Source of the DNA: Herbaspirillum rubrisubalbicans
Lineage (GTDB): Bacteria; Pseudomonadota; Gammaproteobacteria; Burkholderiales; Burkholderiaceae_D
Reading direction: 5' to 3'
Assembly (NCBI RefSeq): GCF_003719195.1
Contig: NZ_CP024996.1
Span: forward strand, 620,001 to 684,000
Length of the DNA stretch: 64,000 bases
Shown here: positions 17,948 through 25,377 of the stretch, in pieces
How the letters are laid out: every line of letters begins with the position of its first letter
How positions within the stretch are numbered: position 1 is the first letter of the stretch
Translations under genes and position numbers: made by a program
The notes under the pieces: model-generated
Told to the model about the DNA's origin: nothing
Seen by the model: only the letters and a program-made list of their open reading frames with translations
Databases searched by the model: none

Positions 17948-18149
17948 ATAGGCGTGAGATGCGTTCTGCCCAGAAAGGGCGCTGGCAAGGCGCGCAACGC
18001 GGCCAGCGCCCTTTCTGAGCATAACCCGAAGGGAGCGGCCCGTTTGGGCGAATTGCTGCGTTACGAATTTGGGTCAAGACGCCCAGTCTTGACCCAAATT
18101 CGCGCCTTGCACTTCATCCCAAACGGGACTCGCTCGCACTCACGCCTAT
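17948..18149. repeat. Nested inverted-repeat (cloverleaf-like) element downstream of ptuB
   Basis: Four inverted repeats are nested in 202 bases. The outer pair is ATAGGCGTGAG (17948-17958) and CTCACGCCTAT (18139-18149). Inside is a perfect 16-bp stem (17971-17986 with 18002-18017, CAGAAAGGGCGCTGGC). A second branch has a 10-bp stem CCCGTTTGGG (18039-18048 with 18118-18127) enclosing a perfect 17-bp stem (18064-18080 with 18086-18102, CGAATTTGGGTCAAGAC). The first loop also holds GCAAGGCGCG (17985/6-17995), fully complementary to CGCGCCTTGC at 18101-18110, allowing an alternative or pseudoknot pairing. There is no T-run, so this is not a simple terminator. The right end abuts the direct repeat. 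Confidence 0.8.
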
Positions 18150-18335
18150 TTTTATCCTGCGCAAAGACCAAAGCCACCGTGTGGGCGGCTTTCATGGAGT
18201 GTGTCAATGTAGCGTATTGAGCTTGGTACAGTTACGCAATTGTAGTTTTTCTCAGAACGATTTCTTTACAGATCGCCCCACCTCACCCAACTAAGGTCCG
18301 CCTAGATACGCTCGCTCCGGGTCTCTTCGATGCGG
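18149..18335. repeat. Direct repeat, right copy, split by 98 bases
   Basis: The pieces at 18149-18192 and 18291-18335 match the left copy at 15488-15576 with about two differences each. The 98 bases between them are absent from the left copy. Together the two copies bracket ptuAB and the inverted-repeat element, a unit of about 2.8 kb. Confidence 0.7.
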
Positions 18336-18494
18336 CAACAGGCCTTAAGACGCGCTCCAGTTAGAAGCGTCAAGCTAGTATTTAACTGGCAAATTGTGAA
18401 TGGACCAGGCCCGACTCCGGCCAACCATCTTTCCACCTCGCTGCCCTTACTGGAGCCCTGCTCCAGTAATTGTCAAATTCGCCAAAAGTTGAAT

Positions 18495-18689
18495 CTATTC
18501 AAAAGCTGCTAAGGGTCTTGTTGCCTGAAATTGCTCGACAAACCCCAGCCCCCCCTTCCGAATAAATTCGAAATTCACCAGGTTTTCCTTGTTGTTCCAT
18601 CCCTCCCTTGCGGAGCCCACAGCATTTTCTGATGCGGTCGAAATATCATCCAGCGACCACGAGTCCCCCCCCTTGCGATGCTTGCCCAC
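18495..18689 (-). pseudogene. Possible gene fragment, protein-like, unknown
   Basis: A 64-codon minus-strand frame with a GTG and no clear ribosome site. The part SWSLDDISTASENAVGSARE, then GWNNKENLVNFEFIRKGG, looks like real protein sequence and not random translation, but I do not recognise a family. G-homopolymer runs in the DNA on both sides suggest frameshifts. It may be the tail of a lost gene from the accessory island. Weak call. Confidence 0.3.
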
Positions 18690-18791
18690 TCAATATTCAC
18701 GACGGGCATCGCCCGGTTCTTTAACGAGGCTCGTCGAAGCGTTCATGCAGAGCATTTGGAAATACTTGATTAATTCATTCGTGGAGTAGCG

Positions 18792-20012
18792 ATGGCGGAT
18801 ATCAAAAAAGTTTCGTATTACCACCTAAAGAAAGGTCTGTTCGGATGGGAGTTGAAAGAGTTCAAGGCAGCTCAAGGATGCATTCCCTTGGACACGCAAA
18901 AAAGTGTCTCGTTTGATAGGCCAGCACCCGGCGAAAAACCATCGCCCCCCAAGCCAACTATGGAGGTGCCAAAGGCTCAGAGGCAAACTGAAGCGCCGCA
19001 AGCTAGAAAAAATCCCAAAGCGAATCAACCAAAGGCCAAAGAGACTCCTAAACAACTGGAAGCAGAGGTTTGCGAGAATCCGCCTAATTTCGATCTTCAG
19101 GATGTGCCAGTTGCAATGGCTAATCTGGGCTGGACGGTCTCGGCCAAACTGGCTCTAAGGTGGTTCACCGGTTCTGCCCACGTCTATGACAACAATCCCA
19201 CGTCGGTCCAGCCGATTAATGATACCGACGTGACTCTTGATTGGGCGCTGAAGTTTGGGGGCGTCAGGAAAAAATATGAAAAGCTTTTGGCCAAGGATGT
19301 CTACAATGATGTCGCCGTTGATTTCGCAAAAAAGAAAATTCTGAACAGAATAAAAAAACGATTTTCCGAGGAGCGGACAACCAATCTTAGCTTCAACACA
19401 TCAGAGTCCTTATCAGATCTTCTGCAATTTCATGTTGATTGGCAGTTTCAGCTCGTATCAATACGTGATGGAGACACCTTTGATGGTCTGACTTTGACCG
19501 ATCTCACTGGGTCGTTGGCAAACTTCAACATCTATATCGCGGTGGGCAATGTCGAGATATCCGGCGAGAAATATTTTAGATACGAAAAATCAAAGAACTT
19601 TTACTGTGTCGACGCCATCGGGAAAATTACACATGTCTACGCCTATGTGAAAGACAACTATTCATTCAACGGAGAACAGTATTTGGGGCATTGGAATAAG
19701 CATGGAATTATTATTGCGCCGGGTACCTGGTTGACGGGATCTGGACAACGAAAGAGCGATTCAGATATCGACATATGGGTAAAGGCCATCAACAAGCCGG
19801 TAGACACTCGCAAGAGTTTCTTTGGCAAATTTAGAGAGCCAGACGTTTACTTCCCGGTGTTTAACGCTGACTACAATCGATGGCGAGAAAAGCATCAACG
19901 AGGGGAAGACTTCATGGTCTATTCAAAGCCTGTTTACCTCAAACTCAAAAAACCTATCACCTTCAAACTTGGTGAAATATGCAGATTAGAGCCATTAAAT
20001 TCATTGGCATAG
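18792..20012 (+). CDS. DUF6402-like protein, possible secretion-associated effector
   Basis: A 406-residue protein. The N-terminal 30 residues are followed by a Pro/Lys-rich disordered linker (about 40-90). A folded domain starts near 97 with FDLQDVPVAMANLGWTVSAK, then DVTLDWALKFGGVRKKYEKL. I associate this with DUF6402, a family found near type VI secretion and PAAR genes in Burkholderiales. That link is from memory and unverified. There is no signal peptide. Codon use is AT-rich compared with neighbours. GGAG lies 9 bases before the ATG. The next gene overlaps its 3' end by 34 bases, an arrangement common for effector-immunity pairs, but toxicity is not demonstrated by anything in the sequence. 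Confidence 0.6.
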   Translation: MADIKKVSYYHLKKGLFGWELKEFKAAQGCIPLDTQKSVSFDRPAPGEKPSPPKPTMEVPKAQRQTEAPQARKNPKANQPKAKETPKQLEAEVCENPPNFDLQDVPVAMANLGWTVSAKLALRWFTGSAHVYDNNPTSVQPINDTDVTLDWALKFGGVRKKYEKLLAKDVYNDVAVDFAKKKILNRIKKRFSEERTTNLSFNTSESLSDLLQFHVDWQFQLVSIRDGDTFDGLTLTDLTGSLANFNIYIAVGNVEISGEKYFRYEKSKNFYCVDAIGKITHVYAYVKDNYSFNGEQYLGHWNKHGIIIAPGTWLTGSGQRKSDSDIDIWVKAINKPVDTRKSFFGKFREPDVYFPVFNADYNRWREKHQRGEDFMVYSKPVYLKLKKPITFKLGEICRLEPLNSLA

Positions 20013-20383
20013 CTTTTGTGGTTGCTATGGCAGTTGGTCTTTTCACTTACTTTAATCAACCCACCTATGGACGCTGCGAATCTTTCACGAAGGATCTGAG
20101 GGGAGGCAAGAAAGATTTTCATGGCGCAGTGTATGAGGTCAAGCTGTGTGGTGCGGATATTACCAACGGCACCAAGATCAGGCTTCAGGTTTTTGATCGT
20201 TCCGGCGATCTCGTAGCCCAGCGCTATTTTTCTTACTACCTGAATTCGGCGACCGAGCGAGACCTGGCTGAAGGCACGGATTCCATCATCTACTTCGATA
20301 GCGCAAGAGAAAGTCCCATGCAGTCGATATCGATGCCGCCGACCAAATGGGATTGGATCAGTGCAAGGTTGCCCTTGTTTTGA
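19979..20383 (+). CDS. Small membrane-anchored/periplasmic protein, possible immunity partner
   Basis: A 134-residue protein with an N-terminal hydrophobic anchor or signal (IKFIGIAFVVAMAVGLFTYF, residues about 6-25) and a soluble remainder with two Cys (YGRCESF, VKLCGAD) that could form a disulfide outside the cytoplasm. The family is not recognised. It overlaps the preceding gene by 34 bases in another frame, with GGTGA before its ATG. Position and topology would suit an immunity or accessory protein for the DUF6402-like product; this is inference only. Confidence 0.55.
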   Translation: MQIRAIKFIGIAFVVAMAVGLFTYFNQPTYGRCESFTKDLRGGKKDFHGAVYEVKLCGADITNGTKIRLQVFDRSGDLVAQRYFSYYLNSATERDLAEGTDSIIYFDSARESPMQSISMPPTKWDWISARLPLF

Positions 20384-20389
20384 GTCTGT

Positions 20390-20416
20390 GGATGTACCGT
20401 CGCGGACGGTACATCC
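20390..20416. terminator. Perfect 12-bp hairpin between convergent genes
   Basis: GGATGTACCGTC (20390-20401) and GACGGTACATCC (20405-20416) are perfect complements around a 3-base loop, between the end of the small membrane protein gene (+) and the end of the ammonium transporter (-). No T-run on either side, so termination is only probable. Confidence 0.45.
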
Positions 20417-20453
20417 ATCAGTTAGTCGGCGCAAGGAATCAACCCGCGAGAAC

Positions 20454-21656
20454 TTACCAACTGGTCTCCCTCTCCGCCGTCGAAGAAATCTTGTGAATGG
20501 CCAGGTCAGCCCCTTCGAATTCCTGCTCAGGATCGAGACGGATGCCGACCGCCTTCTTGAGCAAGCCATACACGATCCATCCCCCCAGCGCCGCAATGGC
20601 GATGCCCATGAGGCTGCCGATCAACTGCGCCATGAAGGACACGCCACCGCGCCCCCCCAGCGCCTGCAGGCCGAAGATGCCGGCCGCCAGGCCGCCCCAC
20701 AGGCCGCACAGGCCGTGCAGCGGCCACACGCCCAGCACGTCGTCGATCTTCCATTTGTTCTGGGTACGCGTGAACATCCAGACGAAGATGGCGCCGGCGA
20801 TGCCGCCTGTGATCAGTGCGCCCAGCGGGTGCATCAGGTCCGAGCCTGCGCACACGGCCACCAGGCCGGCCAGCGGGCCGTTGTAGGCGAAGCCGGGATC
20901 GTTGCGGCCCATCAGCAGCGCTACCAGGGTGCCGCCGGCCATGGCCATGAGCGAATTCATCGCCACCAGCCCGTTCATCTTCTCCAGCGTCTGCGCGCTC
21001 ATGACGTTGAAGCCGAACCAACCCACCGTGAGGATCCACGCGCCCAGCGCCAGGAAGGGGATGTTGGAGGGCGGGTGCGCCGCCACAGCGCCTTCCTTGC
21101 TGTAGCGGCCACGGCGCGCGCCCAGCAGCAGTACCGCCGGCAACGCGATCCAGCCGCCCACGGCATGGACCACGATGGAACCGGCGAAGTCATGGAATTG
21201 GGCGCCGAAGCGGGCTGCTAGCCAGGCCTGCACACCCAGGTGCTGGTTCCAGGCGATACCCTCGAAGAAGGGATACACCAGACCGACCAGCACGGCTGTT
21301 GCCACCAGTTGAGGATTGAACTTGGAACGCTCGGCAATGCCGCCCGAGATGATGGCCGGGATGGCCGCCGCAAAGGTCAGCAGGAAGAAGAACTTGACCA
21401 GTTCGAAGCCGCTTTTCTGGGCCAGTGTCTCGGCGCCGGCAAAGAAGCTCACGCCATAGGCCACGTAATAGCCGATGAAGAAATAGACGATGGTCGAGAC
21501 CGCAAAGTCGGCCAGGATCTTGACCAGGGCATTGACCTGGTTTTTCTTGCGCACCGTGCCCAGTTCAAGGAAGGCGAAGCCGGCGTGCATGGCCAGGATC
21601 ATGATCGCCCCCAGCAGGATGAAGAGGGCGTCTGCGCCGTTTTTGTGATCGTCCAC
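20454..21656 (-). CDS. amtB: Ammonium transporter (Amt family)
   Basis: About 400 residues with 11 hydrophobic segments, forming a trimeric inner-membrane channel for ammonium/ammonia. Twin pore histidines are visible in IVVHAVGGWIALPA and in WPLHGLCGLWGG, and the family motif DFAGSIVVHAVGG is intact. I choose GTG at 21656 because GGAG lies 8 bases upstream. A TTG five codons earlier has no ribosome site. No glnK gene is adjacent. A canonical sigma-54 promoter and NtrC-like sites upstream point to induction by nitrogen limitation. Confidence 0.9.
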   Translation of the reverse strand: MDDHKNGADALFILLGAIMILAMHAGFAFLELGTVRKKNQVNALVKILADFAVSTIVYFFIGYYVAYGVSFFAGAETLAQKSGFELVKFFFLLTFAAAIPAIISGGIAERSKFNPQLVATAVLVGLVYPFFEGIAWNQHLGVQAWLAARFGAQFHDFAGSIVVHAVGGWIALPAVLLLGARRGRYSKEGAVAAHPPSNIPFLALGAWILTVGWFGFNVMSAQTLEKMNGLVAMNSLMAMAGGTLVALLMGRNDPGFAYNGPLAGLVAVCAGSDLMHPLGALITGGIAGAIFVWMFTRTQNKWKIDDVLGVWPLHGLCGLWGGLAAGIFGLQALGGRGGVSFMAQLIGSLMGIAIAALGGWIVYGLLKKAVGIRLDPEQEFEGADLAIHKISSTAERETSW

Positions 21657-21707
21657 CAGAAAATCTCCCAAAAATTGTGCAATGAAAGAATGGAAAGCCT
21701 GGATTCA

Positions 21708-21723
21708 AGCAATTTCCGTTCCA
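21708..21723 (-). promoter_or_regulatory. Sigma-54 (RpoN) promoter of the ammonium transporter
   Basis: On the minus strand TGGAACGGAAATTGCT matches TGGCACG-N4-TTGCW with one change, with GG and GC exactly 10 bases apart. It would place the transcript start about 40 bases before the GTG. Confidence 0.75.
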
Positions 21724-21758
21724 TTTTGGTGATTTTTCGGCAGTGGTTTGATTTTTAA

Positions 21759-21813
21759 GGACTTTTTCGGTGCGCATCCATTCTGGATATGAAGTTTTGC
21801 ACGAATTTCGTGC
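21759..21813 (-). promoter_or_regulatory. Two NtrC-like enhancer sites
   Basis: GCAC-N7-GTGC at 21799-21813 is a perfect 7-bp-arm palindrome (GCACGAATTTCGTGC) with NtrC spacing. A second, weaker site GGAC-N7-GTGC lies at 21759-21773, 40 bases away. Both are about 60-115 bases upstream of the predicted sigma-54 start, in the usual enhancer range. Confidence 0.6.
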
Positions 21814-21936
21814 GATCGCGCCGAGACCCCCGCATTGAAGCTGTATTTTGGTGCGCGTTGTCAGCTAGCCCTTGGTGGTCCCGAAATTTTGTGAAAATCG
21901 CATCATTTTGCATTTTCCAGACCCTCAGGTCAGCCT

Positions 21937-21965
21937 TGGTCATCCTGCTTTCATGGAACGGTCAT
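21937..21965 (+). promoter_or_regulatory. Three-unit Pho-box-like direct repeat upstream of phoD
   Basis: TGGTCAT (21937), CTTTCAT (21948) and CGGTCAT (21959) repeat with an exact 11-base period. Each matches CTGTCAT in 5-6 of 7 positions, as expected for PhoB binding. They end 56 bases before the phoD ATG. Confidence 0.65.
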
Positions 21966-22021
21966 ACTGGATCGCTACATTGCAACTCCCCCTCTGTTTC
22001 CTCACCCTCACAGGAGTTGCC

Positions 22022-23647
22022 ATGCCCGACCAGAATTCGCCAGCCGACCACAGCCGTCGCCGTTTCCTGCGCGACAGTGCCGCCACCGCCGTGGGCAGTG
22101 CGGCCGTGATCGCCAGCCCCGCCTCCTTGGCGGTGGCGCCGGCCATCGTCACTTCCGAACGCCTGCGTCCGCAGTTGCCCAGCGGCATCATGAGCGGCGA
22201 CGTCACCCGCGATAGCGCCATGGTCTGGGCGCGTAGTGATCGCACGGCGCGCATCCTGGTCGAGTATTCCACCAGCGAGCATTTCGCCAATCCCATCCGT
22301 ATCGCCGGCCCCACCGCGCTGGCCCGTGACGACTACAGTGCCCGCGTGGATCTGCGCGGCCTGCCGGCTGGCCAGCGTGTCTACTACCGTGTGCGCTTCC
22401 AGGACCTGGTGCATGAGTCGGCCTTGAGCGAACCGCTGACCGGCAGCCTCATGGTGCCGGCCGCGATTCAGCACGGCCAGGTGCGCGACATCACCTTTGC
22501 CTTCTCGGGCGATGAAGCCGGCCAGGGATGGGGCATCAACGAGCAGTGGGGCGGTTATCGGGTATATGAATCAATGCGCCGTTTCCGTCCAGATTTCTTC
22601 ATCCACTCGGGCGACCAGATCTATGCCGATGGCCCGATCCAGGCCGAAGTGAAGCTGGACGACGGCAGCCTGTGGCGCAACGTGGTCACCGAAGCCAAGT
22701 CCAAGGTGGCGCAGACGCTGGACGACTATCGCGGCAACTTCGCCTACAACATGCTGGACGCCAACAAGCGCCGCTTCGCCGCCGAGGTGCCGTTCCTGGT
22801 GCAATGGGACGATCACGAGGTGCGCAACAACTGGTATCCCACCCAGGTGATCGGTCCCCAGGAAAAACGCTACGACGAACGCAACATCGACGTGCTGGCC
22901 GCGCGTGCGCGCCAGGCCATGTTCGAGCACAACCCGTTCCGCATCGATAGCGCCGATCCGTTCCGCATCTATCGTGCCTTCAACCATGGGCCGCTGCTGG
23001 AAGTGTTCATGCTGGACGAACGCAGTTATCGCGGCAGGAACTCGCCCAATCGCCAAAAGGGGGGACATGATGCCGACTTCCTCGGTCCCGAGCAGATGCG
23101 CTGGATCAAGCAAGCCCTGCTGCGCTCGCGCTCGACCTGGAAGCTGATCGCCAGCGATATGCCGCTGTCCATCGTGGTGCCGGACCTGAACCCGGACGTG
23201 CCCAAAGGCACTTTCGAAGCCTGGGCCAATGCCGACAATGGCAAACCTTCCGGGCGCGAGCTGGAAGTGGCCGAGCTGCTGCGCTTCATCAAGCAGCACG
23301 ACATCAAGAACGTGGTCTGGGTGACGGCCGACGTGCACTACGCCTCGGCCACGCATTACTCGCCCGAACGCGCCCAGTTCACCGACTTCAAGCCCTTCTG
23401 GGAATTCGTCGGCGGGCCGATCAATGCGGGCACCTTCGGTCCCGGCGAGATCGACCGTACCTTTGGCCCGGACGTGCGTTTCGTCAGCATCCCGGCCGAC
23501 ATGAAGCAGAATCGCTCACCGGCCGACCTGTTGCAGTTCTTCGGTATTGGCAAGATTGATGCGAAGAGCAAGACGCTCACCGTCACGCTGCACAACACCG
23601 GCGGTAAGGAAATCTACAAGGTCGAACTGCCGCCCGAGCAGGCTTGA
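22022..23647 (+). CDS. phoD: PhoD-type alkaline phosphatase/phosphodiesterase
   Basis: A 541-residue secreted metallophosphoesterase. The twin-arginine signal SRRRFLRDSAATAVGSAA spans residues about 13-30. A PhoD N-terminal domain (SGDVTRDSAMVWARSD) follows, then metal-site motifs FFIHSGDQIYADGP, VQWDDHEVRNNW and VTADVHYASATHY. It hydrolyses phosphomono- or diesters outside the cytoplasm with Fe/Ca cofactors in characterised homologues. AGGAGTTGCC precedes the ATG; the upstream extension of the frame would put residues before the Tat signal and is rejected. Upstream PhoB-type repeats suggest induction in phosphate starvation. Confidence 0.9.
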   Translation: MPDQNSPADHSRRRFLRDSAATAVGSAAVIASPASLAVAPAIVTSERLRPQLPSGIMSGDVTRDSAMVWARSDRTARILVEYSTSEHFANPIRIAGPTALARDDYSARVDLRGLPAGQRVYYRVRFQDLVHESALSEPLTGSLMVPAAIQHGQVRDITFAFSGDEAGQGWGINEQWGGYRVYESMRRFRPDFFIHSGDQIYADGPIQAEVKLDDGSLWRNVVTEAKSKVAQTLDDYRGNFAYNMLDANKRRFAAEVPFLVQWDDHEVRNNWYPTQVIGPQEKRYDERNIDVLAARARQAMFEHNPFRIDSADPFRIYRAFNHGPLLEVFMLDERSYRGRNSPNRQKGGHDADFLGPEQMRWIKQALLRSRSTWKLIASDMPLSIVVPDLNPDVPKGTFEAWANADNGKPSGRELEVAELLRFIKQHDIKNVVWVTADVHYASATHYSPERAQFTDFKPFWEFVGGPINAGTFGPGEIDRTFGPDVRFVSIPADMKQNRSPADLLQFFGIGKIDAKSKTLTVTLHNTGGKEIYKVELPPEQA

Positions 23648-23669
23648 TTGAGGCCGGGGCGGCGCTGCA

Positions 23670-24293
23670 TCAGAAGCCACTGTCGGTGCTGAAGCTGCCG
23701 CCGCCCATACCACCACCCATACCACCACCCCCGCCGCCCATGCCGCCGGCACCGCTCCCCATGCCACGCCCCATGCCACCACGACTACCACTGGTCCCAC
23801 CGGAGCGGGCGTGTCCTTGCTCGTCTTGAGCAGGACCATCGGCCACGCGCTGCATGCGGTCCAGAATGTAATCCTGGACCTGCTTGCGCTGACCGTCATC
23901 GAGTGCATCGGCCATCTCAAACCAGATTTCACGCAACTGGTGCGCTTCCTCTTCGGCGGCGTGAGCATCGGCGTCATAGTCGGCGGCCAGCTCACGGAAG
24001 TCGCCGCCTGGTTTGTGCAAGACCTGATCCGTATGCGCTTGCAGGCTGGCACGCCGCTGTTGGCGTTGGGCCAGGATGGCGCGGGTCTTTTGCTCCGTCT
24101 GGCGCCATAGGATCTGCTGGTTGGGGTTGAGGTTGAGGTCACTCTTGAGCGGTTCGGTCATGGGCAGGATGTCGCTGGCGATCAGATCGACCAGTGGCGT
24201 GGCCATGGCCGGCAGCGCCGTGGCCAACATCAGGGCCGATGCCGCAGCACACAGCAGTGACTTGGGAAAGGAGGGCAGAGCAAAGCCGGGCAT
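23670..24293 (-). CDS. Periplasmic Spy/LTXXQ-like protein with Gly/Met-rich tail
   Basis: A 207-residue protein with a signal peptide (SLLCAAASALMLATALPAMA, residues about 12-31). A helical domain follows (LNLNPNQQILWRQTEQKTRA), resembling the Spy/CpxP/heavy-metal-sensor group. The last 45 residues are almost only Gly, Met and Ser (GGMGGGGGGMGGGMGGG). It could bind unfolded proteins or metal in the periplasm; neither is proved. The start at MPGFALP has GGAG 9 bases upstream. It is convergent with phoD, 22 bases apart. Confidence 0.65.
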   Translation of the reverse strand: MPGFALPSFPKSLLCAAASALMLATALPAMATPLVDLIASDILPMTEPLKSDLNLNPNQQILWRQTEQKTRAILAQRQQRRASLQAHTDQVLHKPGGDFRELAADYDADAHAAEEEAHQLREIWFEMADALDDGQRKQVQDYILDRMQRVADGPAQDEQGHARSGGTSGSRGGMGRGMGSGAGGMGGGGGGMGGGMGGGSFSTDSGF

Positions 24294-24424
24294 GAACAAC
24301 TCCGCAAAATGAAAGCCCAGATTTAAGCAGGCGTAGCCCCACCTGTGGCAAAGCGAAGCATCCGGTAACACTTCATTGATGTCTGGCCGGCAGGGCTCGA
24401 TGTGGTCTTGCGGCTTGTGCGCAG

Positions 24425-25324
24425 TCAATCGCTCCAGTGCACCTGGGCGAAGGCGTCGGCCAGGAAATCCAGCATGGCCCTGACCTTGGCCGGCAGATGG
24501 GCACGACTGGGATAGACGGCATAGATGCCCAGGTCGGGCGCGGGGAAGTCAGTGAGCAGGGGAACCAGTTGGCCGCTGCGCAGGTACTGGTCGATCATGA
24601 AAGTCGGCTGGCGCGTGATACCGATGCCACCCAATGCTGCCTGCACGCAGCTATCGCCATTATTGACATGCATCCGCGCGTTGACCCGCACGCTGACCGG
24701 TCCCTCGGGGCCGTTGAATTGCCATTCATCCTTGCCGTGGTTATAGCTGTAGCTGATGATCTGGTGCTGTGCCAGTTCGTGCGGATGGCGCGGCGTGCCG
24801 TGTTTTTCCAGGTAAGCGGGCGAGGCGCAGATCGGCAGACTGGTGCTGGTGAGCTTGCGATGCACCAGCGTCGAATCCGACAGGCGGGCGATGCGGATGG
24901 CCAGGTCGTAGCCTTCATCGATGATGTCGATGATGCGGTCCGACAAGGTGATGTCCAGCTCGACCTCTGGATAGCGCTCCAGGAACATCGGCCACAGCGG
25001 TGCCAGGTGCAGCACGCCGAAGGTGAGCGGGGCATTGATGCGCAACAGGCCGGTGGGTTTGGTGCTGCCTGCGGCCAGCAGGTCGTCGGCTTCTTCCAGG
25101 GCTGCGACGATCTGCTTGCAGCGCTCCAGGTAGAGCGCGCCGGCTTCGGTGAGGGATAGTCGCCGCGTGGTTCTTTGCATCAGGCGTGAACCGAGGCGGG
25201 CTTCCAGTTCCAGCACCGTGCGCGAGACCGCTGCCTTGGAAATGCCCAGCGCATCGGCGGCCTTGACGAAGCTGCCGAGGTCGGCCACGGCGATGAAGCA
25301 TTCGATTTCGCGCAGTTTGTTCAA
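24425..25324 (-). CDS. LysR-family transcriptional regulator
   Basis: About 299 residues. The winged helix at the N-terminus (LREIECFIAVADLGSFVKAA, then ALGISKAAVSRTV) and a substrate-binding domain from about residue 90 (GLLRINAPLTFGVLHLAPLW) are standard. I take TTG at 25324, which follows GGGGGGA at good distance and gives the usual length. An ATG at 25360 in frame has no ribosome site. It is last in a run with YgiD-type dioxygenase and DoxX genes on the same strand and may regulate them. The signal is unknown. Confidence 0.85.
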   Translation of the reverse strand: MNKLREIECFIAVADLGSFVKAADALGISKAAVSRTVLELEARLGSRLMQRTTRRLSLTEAGALYLERCKQIVAALEEADDLLAAGSTKPTGLLRINAPLTFGVLHLAPLWPMFLERYPEVELDITLSDRIIDIIDEGYDLAIRIARLSDSTLVHRKLTSTSLPICASPAYLEKHGTPRHPHELAQHQIISYSYNHGKDEWQFNGPEGPVSVRVNARMHVNNGDSCVQAALGGIGITRQPTFMIDQYLRSGQLVPLLTDFPAPDLGIYAVYPSRAHLPAKVRAMLDFLADAFAQVHWSD

Positions 25325-25377
25325 ATCGTTTCCCCCCGAGATGGCGCCGCGCTGGCGCATCGCGGGAAGACGGCGGC

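Larger units (their letters stand above)
17892..18791. other. 900-bp region without an intact gene
   Basis: It contains the inverted-repeat element (17948-18149), the split direct repeat (18149-18335), a further perfect 10-bp hairpin TTACTGGAGC/GCTCCAGTAA (18447-18469), C-homopolymer tracts near 18545 and 18665, and one possible gene fragment on the minus strand. I see no intact gene here. Confidence 0.6.
21657..22021. other. Divergent amt/phoD control region
   Basis: These 365 bases carry nitrogen-type signals toward amt (sigma-54 promoter, NtrC-like sites) and phosphate-type signals toward phoD (Pho-box-like array). The region between about 21814 and 21936 has no gene that I can support. 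Confidence 0.6.
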
